Notes: a model not told the origin generated them from the sequence alone. Shown: positions 10,331 to 19,526, numbered from the stretch's first letter. The stretch is 64,000 nt of DNA from Flavobacterium xinjiangense (GCF_900142885.1 NZ_FRCL01000005.1:222531-286530); one strand, 5' to 3'. Numbers and translations are program-made.

Positions 10331-11773
10331 TTATGATAAAGTGTCCAGTTTCTGTCCTGTTAATACAATAAAATTTATTTTTGGAGATTCACATAACGAA
10401 CAGCAATAATCTTCCGGTAAATCTTTGAATAGGACGCCTTTTTCAATTCCTTGACTAACATCACCATATTCTGAATTGTATAAAGTCAGACATTCCGGGC
10501 ATTGATGGATATCTTGTGCTGCTTTCTCTTTTTTGGTTGCAGCGGGACTAATTTCCACCGATTGATTTCCTAGTTCTTCAAAATATTTCCTGCTCAATTC
10601 AATCAAAATGTTTGGTAATTCCAGTTTATCGACATCTTGGGTATGAACAATATATTCTTTAGTATTTGGATCAAAATTTTTGGCATACAAAACATTATAT
10701 GTGTCTCTGATTTTGATGGATTCTAAGTCTTTTGGCAATTCATTTTTCTCCACTACAATCGAAGTGAAGTAATGTCCCTCACGATTGTATTCTGATAAAC
10801 CAAAGGTCAGTCCGTAAGTACTGATGTCAAACTGATCAAGCGTTCGAACCAGAAAAGTCTTCAAATTCAATGCCCATTCCATCGCAACAGGTAAGTGCCA
10901 GTTAAGTTCCAATAAAGAATGGCGTACATTAATTCCTTTTTTGCCCAAGAATTTTTCCCAATCTAATTTTCGTTCCTTTGGAATCCCTTTTATAATGAAG
11001 GATTTCCATGGCGTGATGCATATTTTTCCAATTTTGCAATCAAAACATAAATCGCACATTTCTTTCAGAAAGTCTAAATCGTACAGGTTATTTCTCCAAT
11101 ACAATCCTAACCAATATTGGTCAATTCCTAATCGGTTCATTCCCTCATAGTAAGGAAAGGGGTAGAACGGAATATTCAAAGGTTTGTCTATTGTTCTATT
11201 ATTGGTGTCCAAAGCTTCGCTTAGCAATTGAAAAATCATATCAACAGAATCAGGTTCCTCTTCCAGTATTTTTTCAATGGCATAATATATTTCTGCTATA
11301 TTCCAACTGTAGATCAGTACGGGATACATTTCCATTTTATCCCATTTTGGCAGGCGGACATATAGAAACCAGTAATCCTCATGATCGGAAGCAATAAAGT
11401 TGATATGCCCCGTAAACAATGGAACTAACTGTTGTTTTGGATCGGTGATGTTTACTTTTAGCTTGGGTTGTTCTTTAAATTGCTCTAAAATATACAAAAA
11501 TTTATTTCCGGTAAGCCAAGGCGTATTTCTGAAAATATCGGTAGACACATAAGACGAAACGATGTTATTCCCACTTTTTTCATTGGGATAAACAAAATGA
11601 TTCTTACCTGTTTTTTCCTTTTCAATGTGGTTGAAACCTTTAGGGAATATGATATCCTGTCTGGAACCAAAGGAGATGGATTCCAGTCCTTGTTCTAAAG
11701 CCATATTTACAATTCCACGCAATTCTCCTGGTGAAATAACGCCTCCTTTTACTATTAGTCTTGTCAATTCCAT
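10331..11773 (-). CDS. Rubredoxin-domain protein on a nitrite/sulfite reductase-like fold
   Basis: The protein has 480 residues. The N-terminus (GGVISPGELRGIVNMALEQG, then FGSRQDIIF) looks like the ferredoxin-like half domain of nitrite/sulfite reductases. A second such half begins near residue 240 (KICITPWKSFIIKGIP, with the TPW motif). The siroheme/[4Fe-4S] signature (C-x5-C plus C-x3-C) is absent, so the fold is probably not catalytic; a stray run of cysteines (CDLCFDCKIGKIC) precedes the second half. The last 56 residues form a rubredoxin-like iron site with C425-P-E-C428 and C458-S-L-C461. It lies directly downstream of the nitrate reductase gene on the same strand. I infer an electron carrier or partner for that enzyme. 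Confidence 0.78.
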   Translation of the reverse strand: MELTRLIVKGGVISPGELRGIVNMALEQGLESISFGSRQDIIFPKGFNHIEKEKTGKNHFVYPNEKSGNNIVSSYVSTDIFRNTPWLTGNKFLYILEQFKEQPKLKVNITDPKQQLVPLFTGHINFIASDHEDYWFLYVRLPKWDKMEMYPVLIYSWNIAEIYYAIEKILEEEPDSVDMIFQLLSEALDTNNRTIDKPLNIPFYPFPYYEGMNRLGIDQYWLGLYWRNNLYDLDFLKEMCDLCFDCKIGKICITPWKSFIIKGIPKERKLDWEKFLGKKGINVRHSLLELNWHLPVAMEWALNLKTFLVRTLDQFDISTYGLTFGLSEYNREGHYFTSIVVEKNELPKDLESIKIRDTYNVLYAKNFDPNTKEYIVHTQDVDKLELPNILIELSRKYFEELGNQSVEISPAATKKEKAAQDIHQCPECLTLYNSEYGDVSQGIEKGVLFKDLPEDYCCSLCESPKINFIVLTGQKLDTLS

Positions 11774-11806
11774 ATTCTATAGTTTAGAGTTTACAGTCAC
11801 AGTTTA

Positions 11807-11838
11807 CAGTCTCAGTGCGCAACTGAAAACTGAGACTG
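11807..11838 (-). repeat. Intercistronic hairpin between nasA and the rubredoxin gene
   Basis: Arms CAGTCTCAGT and ACTGAGACTG (10 perfect pairs) enclose a 12-base loop, within a wider stretch of repeated CAGTnnCAGT/ACTGAGACT words (11785-11845). No T-run follows, so it is more likely an mRNA-stabilising or partial-attenuation structure, or a simple repeat common in this genus, than a full terminator. Confidence 0.6.
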
Positions 11839-11854
11839 AGACTTGAAAACTAAT

Positions 11855-14800
11855 TTATTTAATCTTCGCTAATATTTCTTTCACTTCAGTTTTACAACTT
11901 CCACAACCTAATCCGGCTCCGGTGGTTTTGCATAATTCAGTAAAATTAGTAACGCCGCTTTTTATGGCTTCTTCAATATTTCCGCTTCCTACCTGACTGC
12001 AAGAGCAAACTAATTTGCCTATTACTGGTTTTGTATTCGAACTTCCTCTCAGCAAAGTGTTTCTTTTATCAGATAATTCGATTTTGCTTTCGATCATTGT
12101 TTTGAACTCCGCAAACTCATTTTTATCACCCATTAAAATAGCACCTACTAATAAGTCATTTTTGACGATACATTTTTTATAGTATCTTTTTCCTAAATCA
12201 GCAAACACAATTTCTTCGTATGAATCATCATTGTCAGGGATTTCTATTTCGCCAATACTGCACAAATTAATGTCTTCGAGTTTCAGAATATTCATCAACA
12301 CCGAACCTTTATAAAAGCTGCTGATATCTCCGGCCATATAATTTGCCAAGACATCCGCTTGTTCTTCAGCTGCCGATGTTATTCCGAATAACTGGTTGTT
12401 GAATTCAGCGATTTCACCAATGGCAAAAATGTTTGGATTCGAGGATTGCAAATACTGGTTTACTTTTACGCCACGCCCACAGGAAATGCCGGATTCTTTG
12501 GCTAATTCTATATTTGGGATGGTTCCAATGGTGTATACGATGGCATTAGCAGTTATGATACGACCACTTTTGAGCGCGATTTCTATTTCATTTGGATTAT
12601 CTGTTTCGAACACGGTACTGACTTCATTATCAAAATAAATTTGAATATCACGAAGTTGGACTTCTTCGGCAAGTAATTTACTCGAAATTCGGTCTAATTG
12701 GCGTTCCATTAATCGGGAAGCCCTTTGAATTATCGTAATTTTTACTTTTTTATGTTTTAAGGCTGCAGCCAATTCCAATCCTAATAATCCGCCGCCAACG
12801 ATAACTACATGCTGCTCTTCGGGAATTAAATTAGTGTTATCCAGATAGTTTTTCAAGCGGTCTGCATCTTCTTTTTTTCTGATGGTGAATCGTCCGGGTA
12901 AATGCAATTGTGCATTTTCGGGAATAAAAGGGCGGCTTCCTGTTGCTAATATTAAGGAGTCGAAAGAATGGGTAATGCCGTCACTATCTAGAATTATATT
13001 TTCTTTAGTATTGATGTTGTCAATTGAAACGCCAGATTTCATCGTGATATTTAAGTGGCGTAAAGCTTCGTCTTTTATTTTTAAAAGCTGTTCCCAAGAA
13101 AGTTCTGCAGTTACATATTCCGGTAGTAAAACTCGGTTGTAAAAAGGATTCTCTTCATTCGAAAAAACAATAATTTCATCCGAAGTGTTGATTTCTCTGT
13201 AGTTCTGAATAAATCGGAAAGCAGCTGCTCCAGCACCTACAACCGAGATTTTTTCGAAAGGTTTCACGTATTTGGCCACGGAAACGGTAGTAAACTTAAA
13301 ATCAGGTTCTTTTGAAACAGGATCTACAAGCGTATTCGTTAAATTATTTGTTCTATTCAAATCATTTTCCAATTGTTTTCCCCAGTGCATCGGTAGGAAA
13401 ACAACGCCTTCTCTTATGGTGTCAGCCACTTTTGCTTTTACACGAACAGTCCCGTTTTTGCTGGTTACCACAACAATATCTCCGTTTTTTATGGATGCTT
13501 TATAGGCATCAATAGGATTTATTTCAAGCACGGGACTTGGTATATGGGTCATCAAGCGGGATACTTTTCCCGTTTTCGTCATCGTATGCCATTGATCACG
13601 AATGCGCCCGGTTGTTAAAATAAACGGAAACCTGTCATTTGGTTGTTCGGAGGTATTTTCAATCGCTGTCGGCAGATTAAATATCGCTTTTTCCGATGGC
13701 GTATAGAATTTTTTATCGGTAAATAAACGCGGCGTTCCGGGATGTCCGTAATCAGGGACAGGCCATTGAAAGGTCCCTTCGTTTTTTAGACGATTGTAAT
13801 TTAAAAAGGAAATATCAATTGTGGTGTTTTTTGTCATTAAACAATATTCCTTATAGATATCTTCGGTACTGTTGAAATTGAATCCTGTGAAATTCATTTT
13901 TTTAGCAAAACGAGTCAGAATTTCCACATCAGGCAGTGCTTCTCCCGGTGCATTGATGCCCTTTGGCAAATAGGATATTCGTCTTTCAGAGTTGGTCATC
14001 GTACCTTCTTTTTCTAACCAACCAGCTGCGGGTAATAATAAATCGGCAAATTTTGAGGTATCCGCATTATGAGAAATGTCCTGAACAACTACAAATTTGG
14101 CATTAGCCAATGCTTTTTCTACTCTGCGAGAGTCTGGTAAACTCACTAACGGATTGGTACAGATAACCCAAATCGCTTTCATTTTTCCGGATTCTAAGGC
14201 ATCAAACATTTCCGTAGCCGTTAATCCCGGTTTTTCAGAAATCCCGTCAACTCCCCAAAAATCAGCGACTTCTTTTCGGTGAACGGGATTGTTCAATTCT
14301 TTATGAACTGCGAGTAAGTTTGCCATACCACCCACTTCACGACCGCCCATTGCGTTGGGTTGTCCAGTCAATGAAAAAGGTCCGGAACCTGGTTTTCCTA
14401 TTTGTCCGGTTAGTAAAGAAAGATTAAGTAATGCGGTATTTTTATCTACGCCAATAGCACTTTGATTCAATCCCATGGCCCAAAGCGAAAGAAATCCTTT
14501 GGCTTTACCAATGATGTCGGCCGCTAATTTAATGTCATTCAAAGGAACTCCACAAAGTTTAGATGCTTTTTCCAGGGAACTGGAAAGAACTAAATCCTTG
14601 TATAATTTGAAATTTTCAGTATGGTTTTTAATGAAATCATTGTCGGCATATCCTTTTTCGATTAGCCTTTTTGCCAAAGCATGGTACAAAATAATATCAG
14701 TACCCGGAATGATTTGTAAATGCAAATCGGCAGCTAAAGCCGAATCTGTTTTTCGAGGATCAACAACGATGATTTTTGTTTTCGGATTTTTTTCCTTGTG

Positions 14801-15367
14801 TTGTTCGATTCGTCTAAAAAGAATAGGGTGACACCAAGCAGGATTAGCTCCTGTTATCAAAAAAGTATCTGCCAGTTCAATATCGTCGTAAGCGATTGGT
14901 ACAGAATCTTCACCAAATGTTTTCTTGTAGCCCGCCACCGCTGAACTCATGCACAAACGAGAGTTAGTATCGATATTATTGGTTTTCAGGAACCCTTTTA
15001 CCAGTTTGTTTACCAAATAGTATTCCTCAGTAAGGCATTGTCCGGAAATGTAGAACCCAACACTGTCAGGACCGTGTTTTTTTATGATAGCCGAAAAAAC
15101 GGCTGCCGCACGATCTAGCGCGGTGTCCCAGCTCACTCTTTCCATGGGATGAGATTTGCTCCATCTCATTTCGGGATAAAGAATTCGATCTGAAGTATCG
15201 TTCACCACATAATGCAAGTTCATCCCTTTTGAGCAAAGCATCCCTTTATTTACGGGATGGTCTTTATCTCCCGTAACGGTTACTCCATTTTTTGCATCAT
15301 TGGTTACTATAATTCCGCAACCTACTCCACAATAGGAACACGTGGTTTTTATTTCTGAATTTTGCAT
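11855..15367 (-). CDS. nasA: Assimilatory nitrate reductase NasA fused to NAD(P)H-type FAD reductase and Bfd-like domain
   Basis: The protein has 1170 residues in three parts. Residues 1-~690 are a molybdopterin oxidoreductase reducing nitrate to nitrite: [4Fe-4S] ligands C10, C13, C17 and C45, the Mo-ligand cysteine in SRLCMSSAV, and the dinucleotide-binding domain near 580-690. Residues ~700-1090 are a pyridine-nucleotide-disulfide reductase like the N-terminal half of NirB, with FAD motif VVGAGAAAFR and NAD motif VVIVGGGLLGLELA. The last ~60 residues are a Bfd-like [2Fe-2S] domain (VCSCSQ ... GLGCGSC). Electrons could thus pass from NAD(P)H to nitrate inside one cytoplasmic chain. There is no signal peptide, which fits assimilation. 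The promoter region carries overlapping 7-2-7 palindromes. Confidence 0.95.
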   Translation of the reverse strand: MQNSEIKTTCSYCGVGCGIIVTNDAKNGVTVTGDKDHPVNKGMLCSKGMNLHYVVNDTSDRILYPEMRWSKSHPMERVSWDTALDRAAAVFSAIIKKHGPDSVGFYISGQCLTEEYYLVNKLVKGFLKTNNIDTNSRLCMSSAVAGYKKTFGEDSVPIAYDDIELADTFLITGANPAWCHPILFRRIEQHKEKNPKTKIIVVDPRKTDSALAADLHLQIIPGTDIILYHALAKRLIEKGYADNDFIKNHTENFKLYKDLVLSSSLEKASKLCGVPLNDIKLAADIIGKAKGFLSLWAMGLNQSAIGVDKNTALLNLSLLTGQIGKPGSGPFSLTGQPNAMGGREVGGMANLLAVHKELNNPVHRKEVADFWGVDGISEKPGLTATEMFDALESGKMKAIWVICTNPLVSLPDSRRVEKALANAKFVVVQDISHNADTSKFADLLLPAAGWLEKEGTMTNSERRISYLPKGINAPGEALPDVEILTRFAKKMNFTGFNFNSTEDIYKEYCLMTKNTTIDISFLNYNRLKNEGTFQWPVPDYGHPGTPRLFTDKKFYTPSEKAIFNLPTAIENTSEQPNDRFPFILTTGRIRDQWHTMTKTGKVSRLMTHIPSPVLEINPIDAYKASIKNGDIVVVTSKNGTVRVKAKVADTIREGVVFLPMHWGKQLENDLNRTNNLTNTLVDPVSKEPDFKFTTVSVAKYVKPFEKISVVGAGAAAFRFIQNYREINTSDEIIVFSNEENPFYNRVLLPEYVTAELSWEQLLKIKDEALRHLNITMKSGVSIDNINTKENIILDSDGITHSFDSLILATGSRPFIPENAQLHLPGRFTIRKKEDADRLKNYLDNTNLIPEEQHVVIVGGGLLGLELAAALKHKKVKITIIQRASRLMERQLDRISSKLLAEEVQLRDIQIYFDNEVSTVFETDNPNEIEIALKSGRIITANAIVYTIGTIPNIELAKESGISCGRGVKVNQYLQSSNPNIFAIGEIAEFNNQLFGITSAAEEQADVLANYMAGDISSFYKGSVLMNILKLEDINLCSIGEIEIPDNDDSYEEIVFADLGKRYYKKCIVKNDLLVGAILMGDKNEFAEFKTMIESKIELSDKRNTLLRGSSNTKPVIGKLVCSCSQVGSGNIEEAIKSGVTNFTELCKTTGAGLGCGSCKTEVKEILAKIK

Positions 15368-15436
15368 TATTGAATTTCTTTATTAATAATGAAAGCCTGG
15401 TATGTATTCTCTATCTATCTTATGAAAGTGTAAAAA

Positions 15437-15462
15437 TAAGTATTTTTACGTATTAATACGTA
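15437..15462. promoter_or_regulatory. Two overlapping 7-2-7 palindromes between nasA and the Crp/Fnr gene
   Basis: TAAGTATTTTTACGTA (15437-15452) and TACGTATTAATACGTA (15447-15462) overlap, with a 10-base offset, about one helical turn. On the minus strand the first site overlaps by two bases a -7-like TATTTTTA (15431-15438) that would drive nasA. The half-site TAmGTAT with 2-base spacing resembles NarL-type 7-2-7 operators. A 5-4-5 Fnr-type reading is also possible. Confidence 0.7.
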
Positions 15463-15654
15463 TTAAATGAATTTTATTTTATATTTTTGGTTAAAATAAA
15501 TTGGAGCCCTGAATTGTCTCAGTACCAATTTTAAATTTAAACCGAGACATTGCATTATTCAAATTAAAAAATGGTAATGAAGAATTGCGAATAGTATATT
15601 GCTTTGTCCGTTCACGGTTGTCTAGGGCCTTTTATAAACAAATAGTAGCGTAGT

Positions 15655-16353
15655 ATGAAAGAAGAATTAGCCACTTGTACCAGCTGTGTGAATGAAAATT
15701 GCTTCATTAAAAAACATATTCATTTAGAACAAATGAAAAGCTATATTGACAGAAAACGCAGTTTTACTTGTAAAAAAGCGCAGCAATTTATTATTGAAGG
15801 CGCGCCTATTCAGGGTTTGTACTTTATCCATAAAGGAAAAGTAAAAACGGTGAAAACAGGTATTAACGGAAGGGAACAAATTGTGAGATTAACCAAAGAT
15901 GGCGATACGGTTGGTTTCAGAGGTTTCGGGACCAGTAAGCGCTATCTCATTGGTGCGTATGCGCTGGAAGATACCACATTGTGTAATTTCAGTAATGAAG
16001 ATATGCTGGAAATACTTCATAATGTTCCTGAATTTACATTTGATCTAATGCTGTTTTATGCAGAAGAATTGAATAAAAGCGAGAATAATATCCGTAAAAT
16101 TGCGCAAATGAATGTACGTGAGAGAGTGATTGATACCTTGTTGTATATCCATAGAAAATTTGGACAAATCAATGGCGTAATAGAACTTGATTTATCCCGA
16201 AAAGAGATTGCTGATTTTGCAGGAACCAATGATGAACAAGTAATTCGGGTAATATCAAGTTTAAAAAAAGAACTGCTTATAAAAACTGTCGGTAAGAAAA
16301 TAGGCTTAGTTAATCCTGACAAATTAAGATCAGAAATTAAAGAACACAAATAG
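15655..16353 (+). CDS. Crp/Fnr-family regulator with N-terminal cysteine cluster
   Basis: The regulator has 232 residues. Residues ~30-150 are a cyclic-nucleotide-binding-type sensor fold (IQGLYFIHKGKVKTVK, FRGFGTSKRYLIGAYALE). The C-terminal winged helix carries LSRKEIADFAGTNDEQVIRV as its helix-turn-helix. The N-terminus reads C8-TS-C11-VNEN-C16 and a fourth cysteine is at 39. This resembles the arrangement that holds the oxygen-sensing [4Fe-4S] cluster in FNR, although the spacing differs from the E. coli protein. It is divergent from nasA and shares its upstream region, so it probably controls the nitrate island in response to oxygen or nitric oxide. The recognition helix keeps the E and R of the FNR ExxSR signature but has Ile for Ser. 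Confidence 0.93.
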   Translation: MKEELATCTSCVNENCFIKKHIHLEQMKSYIDRKRSFTCKKAQQFIIEGAPIQGLYFIHKGKVKTVKTGINGREQIVRLTKDGDTVGFRGFGTSKRYLIGAYALEDTTLCNFSNEDMLEILHNVPEFTFDLMLFYAEELNKSENNIRKIAQMNVRERVIDTLLYIHRKFGQINGVIELDLSRKEIADFAGTNDEQVIRVISSLKKELLIKTVGKKIGLVNPDKLRSEIKEHK

Positions 16354-16669
16354 ATACAAGAATAAATCCCGCCTTTTTTTGTCTTCATCCTTTTCCTTTC
16401 AGCATGCCATCTCCTTCTGGAGAACGCGCAATCTTCCTTTCTTTTATTAATATATAGAATCGCTTTTTATCTTTCTAAAAGCCGATTGACTTGATTTCTA
16501 CACTATAAATTTTTGTTATACGTATTTTTCACTAGATGTTTGATGATTCTAAAGCCACAGTATTGTTACTGTTCTTGCCTTTTTCTGTCAAATAGCAGAA
16601 GTAAAACCGTTTTAATCCCGTTGTTTTAAGTGTTAAAAAGCTATTTTCTCCTGTTATTTAGATGACGAC

Positions 16670-16695
16670 TAAGTATTAATACTTATTTAAATTTG
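16670..16695 (+). promoter_or_regulatory. Operator and -7 element before the porin gene
   Basis: Perfect palindrome TAAGTATTAATACTTA at 16670-16685, followed after two bases by TAAATTTG (16688-16695), a match to the Bacteroidota -7 consensus TAnnTTTG. The porin ATG is 27 bases further on. It belongs to the same operator family as the sites before nasA, narK and nirB. The rest of the 368-base gap after the regulator gene shows no gene. Confidence 0.68.
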
Positions 16696-16721
16696 CTTCA
16701 TACTAATTAAAACATAAGACT

Positions 16722-18158
16722 ATGCAAAAGTTTAAAACCACATTGGCAGGGATTCAACGTTTAAAAATAGGAAAAATTTCAAAATCACTTTTTTTGGGAA
16801 TTGCCTTAACAGCATTAAGTCAAAACGAAGCGAAAGCACAATTTACAGCAACAGGACAAATCAGAGAGAGAACCGAGCTAAGAGCGGGACAAGGAACATT
16901 GCAAAAAGAGGGTGATAAAGCTGCCTTATTCAATTCTCAAAGAGCACGATTAAACATAGGTTTTACAGGATATCGATTTAAAGTTTTTATGGCATTGCAA
17001 GATGTACGCGTTTGGGGACAAGATGCTTCTTCTATAAACAGGACTACTACCGAAGCAAATAATGGAATCCTTTTGCACGAGGCTTGGGGAGAGATTATGT
17101 TAAACGATACTATAAGCACTGTCCAAAACTTATCTTTAAAAATAGGGCGTCAGGAAATTTCTTATGACGACCAAAAAGTATTGGGAGGTCTAGATTGGTT
17201 ACAACAAGGAAGACGTCATGATGCTATTGTTTTCAAATTTGCGAATGAAGGCTGGATCGCTGATGTTGGAGCAGCATTCAATCAAAACAAAGAAGGCAAT
17301 ACAGGAACAGTTTATAATGGTGTTCCAACCGCTTATGGTGCTGGTACAAACGGAATTGGAACCATGTATAAATCGTTTCAGTATGCGTATTTGGGTAAGA
17401 AATTTTCCTTTGGTGATATCTCATTTTTATTCTTCAAAGATGATTTTAATAAATATACAAGCGTAACTTCTGGAACTCCGGCTGTAACTACTAAAGTTTA
17501 TGGAGAAGGAGTTTGGAGCCGTAATACAACTGGTTTTTACTTTAATACGAATCCAACAAGAAAAATTAATATCGCGGGAAGCCTTTATCATCAAGGTGGA
17601 CATGACAAAGATGGGCGTTCTGTAAGCGCTAATCTGGCGTCGATTACATCAACATTACAAGTAGGGAGAAAATTATTTGTAGGACCTGGAATTGATTATT
17701 TATCAGGAACTGATGGGACAAAAGCGGTAACAGCTACTTCACAAAGCAATCTTTTTGACCCGCTTTATGGAACTCCACACAAATTTTGGGGAAGCATGGA
17801 TTATTTCTACGCTGCAAATGGTTTTGGAAAACAAGGATTGCTAAACTACTTCTTCAAAGCTAAATATAATATGAGAGACAATCTTACTTTACAATTAGAT
17901 GTTCATGGTTTTCAGTCAGCAAATACATTATCTAATGGTACTGGAGGAGAGTTAGATTCTTATCTAGGAACTGAAGTTGATATGCTTGTAAAATATAATC
18001 TGACTAAAATGATCAATATCGAAGCCGGTTATTCTATCATGAAAGCTACGAATTCTATGGCGTCAGCAGCGGTTAAGAATGTTACAAACCCGGATCTTAG
18101 CCCACAATTTGCTTATGTGATGCTTAACATTAAACCTAATTTTTTAGCTAAAAAATAA
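16722..18158 (+). CDS. Outer-membrane porin, alginate-export (AlgE-like) family
   Basis: The protein has 478 residues. A long signal peptide (charged start to residue ~27, hydrophobic GIALTALSQ, cleavage near AKAQF) precedes a region of alternating polar and aromatic residues typical of an 18-strand beta barrel (for example IREREL-type starts, LGTEVDMLVKYNLTK, and FAYVMLNIKPNF at the C-terminus). Family members of this type, often annotated alginate export, are common beside nitrate transport genes in Bacteroidota. The likely role here is diffusion of nitrate or nitrite through the outer membrane. It is the first gene of the transport group and lies 27 bases ahead of nrtA. The promoter carries the island's palindromic operator. 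Confidence 0.85.
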   Translation: MQKFKTTLAGIQRLKIGKISKSLFLGIALTALSQNEAKAQFTATGQIRERTELRAGQGTLQKEGDKAALFNSQRARLNIGFTGYRFKVFMALQDVRVWGQDASSINRTTTEANNGILLHEAWGEIMLNDTISTVQNLSLKIGRQEISYDDQKVLGGLDWLQQGRRHDAIVFKFANEGWIADVGAAFNQNKEGNTGTVYNGVPTAYGAGTNGIGTMYKSFQYAYLGKKFSFGDISFLFFKDDFNKYTSVTSGTPAVTTKVYGEGVWSRNTTGFYFNTNPTRKINIAGSLYHQGGHDKDGRSVSANLASITSTLQVGRKLFVGPGIDYLSGTDGTKAVTATSQSNLFDPLYGTPHKFWGSMDYFYAANGFGKQGLLNYFFKAKYNMRDNLTLQLDVHGFQSANTLSNGTGGELDSYLGTEVDMLVKYNLTKMINIEAGYSIMKATNSMASAAVKNVTNPDLSPQFAYVMLNIKPNFLAKK

Positions 18159-18185
18159 TTCTCATTAATTTTAAATCAATTCAAC

Positions 18186-19412
18186 ATGAAAACTATAAAA
18201 AAACAAATAGCAAACCTTTTAACGGCATCAACGATGATTTTGTTAGTCGTAAGTGCCGCTTTTACAAAAATAAGTGGCCAAAATGATCCAGTACGATTAG
18301 GGTTTATTCCCTTAACGGATTGTTCTCCAATTGTTATGGCAAAAGAATTAGGCTTGTTTAAAAAATACGGAGTAGAGGTTGTAGTAACCAAAGAATCGTC
18401 TTGGGCAAATGTTCGTGATAAAATCCTGACTGGCGAATTAGACGGAGCACATTGTTTGTATTCCATGCCATTTTCAGTGTACACAGGAGTAGGGGGCAAA
18501 GCCGGTTCTGAAATGAAAATAGCGATGATGTTGAATGTAAACGGTCAAGCCATAACACTTTCTAATGATTTTTGTGGCAAAGTGGGCTTCAAACAAATGA
18601 ATAAAGTAACACCAGTGGTTGCGGCTAAATTAAAAGCGGAGAAAGAAGTGACTTTTGCAATGACTTTCCCCGGAGGAACACACGATTTATGGCTGCGCAA
18701 CTGGATGTCTATCGCCGGTTTGAATCAAAAAGCAGTAAAAATTATCACGATTCCGCCTCCTCAAATGGTTGCGAATATGAAAGTGGGTAACATGGATGGT
18801 TTTTGTGTTGGAGAGCCATGGGGTGGTGTTGCTGTAAAACAAGGAATCGGATTTACACAAGTTGCTTCTCAGGACATTTGGAAAGATCATCCTGAAAAAG
18901 CTTTGGTGGTAAACAAAGATTTCAGCACAAAAAGAAAAGCTGATTTAGTAAAAGTGATGAAAGCGGTTATGGAAGCTTGTATCTGGTTAGACAATCCGTC
19001 AAATCGTAAAAAAGCAGCTTCAATTATCGGTAGAGCACCTTATGTAAATGCTCCAGCTGATGTTATCGAAGCCAGACTAATGGGAGATTACAATTTAGGT
19101 TGCAACCAAGGAACTCAAGTATATGCCAAAGATTATATGCTGTTTCACAAAGGCGGTACTGTTAATTATCCTCGTAAATCGTATGCAATTTGGGCAATGG
19201 CACAGTTTGTACGATTCGGATATTTGAAAGAAGCACCAAATTACGCTGCAATTGCCGATAAATTAATCCTGCAGGATTTGTATGAAGAAGTTGCTAAGAG
19301 CATGAAAATAAAAATTCCTAATGACGACATGAAACCGTTTTCTCTAACCATGGATAAAACTGTTTTTGACCCATCAAATCCTGCAGCCTACTTAAAAGTT
19401 GTAAAAAGATAG
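18186..19412 (+). CDS. nrtA: Nitrate ABC transporter substrate-binding protein NrtA
   Basis: The protein has 408 residues. A signal peptide without a lipobox cysteine precedes the NrtA/CmpA-type binding domain: VRLGFIPLTDCSPIVMAKEL, the AHCLYSMPFSV segment, TFPGGTHDLWLRNWM and NMDGFCVGEPWGGVA, which are family hallmarks lining the anion pocket. In this family the protein captures nitrate, nitrite or bicarbonate in the periplasm; the surrounding nitrate genes favour nitrate. It follows the porin by 27 bases and precedes the permease, so the order is porin, binding protein, permease, ATPase. A stable hairpin after the stop codon may set the binding protein apart in mRNA amount. Confidence 0.96.
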   Translation: MKTIKKQIANLLTASTMILLVVSAAFTKISGQNDPVRLGFIPLTDCSPIVMAKELGLFKKYGVEVVVTKESSWANVRDKILTGELDGAHCLYSMPFSVYTGVGGKAGSEMKIAMMLNVNGQAITLSNDFCGKVGFKQMNKVTPVVAAKLKAEKEVTFAMTFPGGTHDLWLRNWMSIAGLNQKAVKIITIPPPQMVANMKVGNMDGFCVGEPWGGVAVKQGIGFTQVASQDIWKDHPEKALVVNKDFSTKRKADLVKVMKAVMEACIWLDNPSNRKKAASIIGRAPYVNAPADVIEARLMGDYNLGCNQGTQVYAKDYMLFHKGGTVNYPRKSYAIWAMAQFVRFGYLKEAPNYAAIADKLILQDLYEEVAKSMKIKIPNDDMKPFSLTMDKTVFDPSNPAAYLKVVKR

Positions 19413-19435
19413 AATAGAATATATGGGATCCTTAA

Positions 19436-19473
19436 TTACTGTAGTCATGCCGTCTTATGTATGGTTACAGTAA
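19436..19473 (+). promoter_or_regulatory. Intercistronic hairpin between nrtA and nrtB
   Basis: Arms TTACTGTAGTCAT and ATGGTTACAGTAA pair over 13 positions, two of them G-T, around a 12-base loop. No T-run follows. In ABC importer operons such hairpins often protect the upstream binding-protein mRNA and so raise its level above the permease; that function is inference here. Confidence 0.6.
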
Positions 19474-19526
19474 AATACGGGGTTTAAAGAATACAAAATG
19501 CCTAATTGAACTAAAATTTTAATAAA

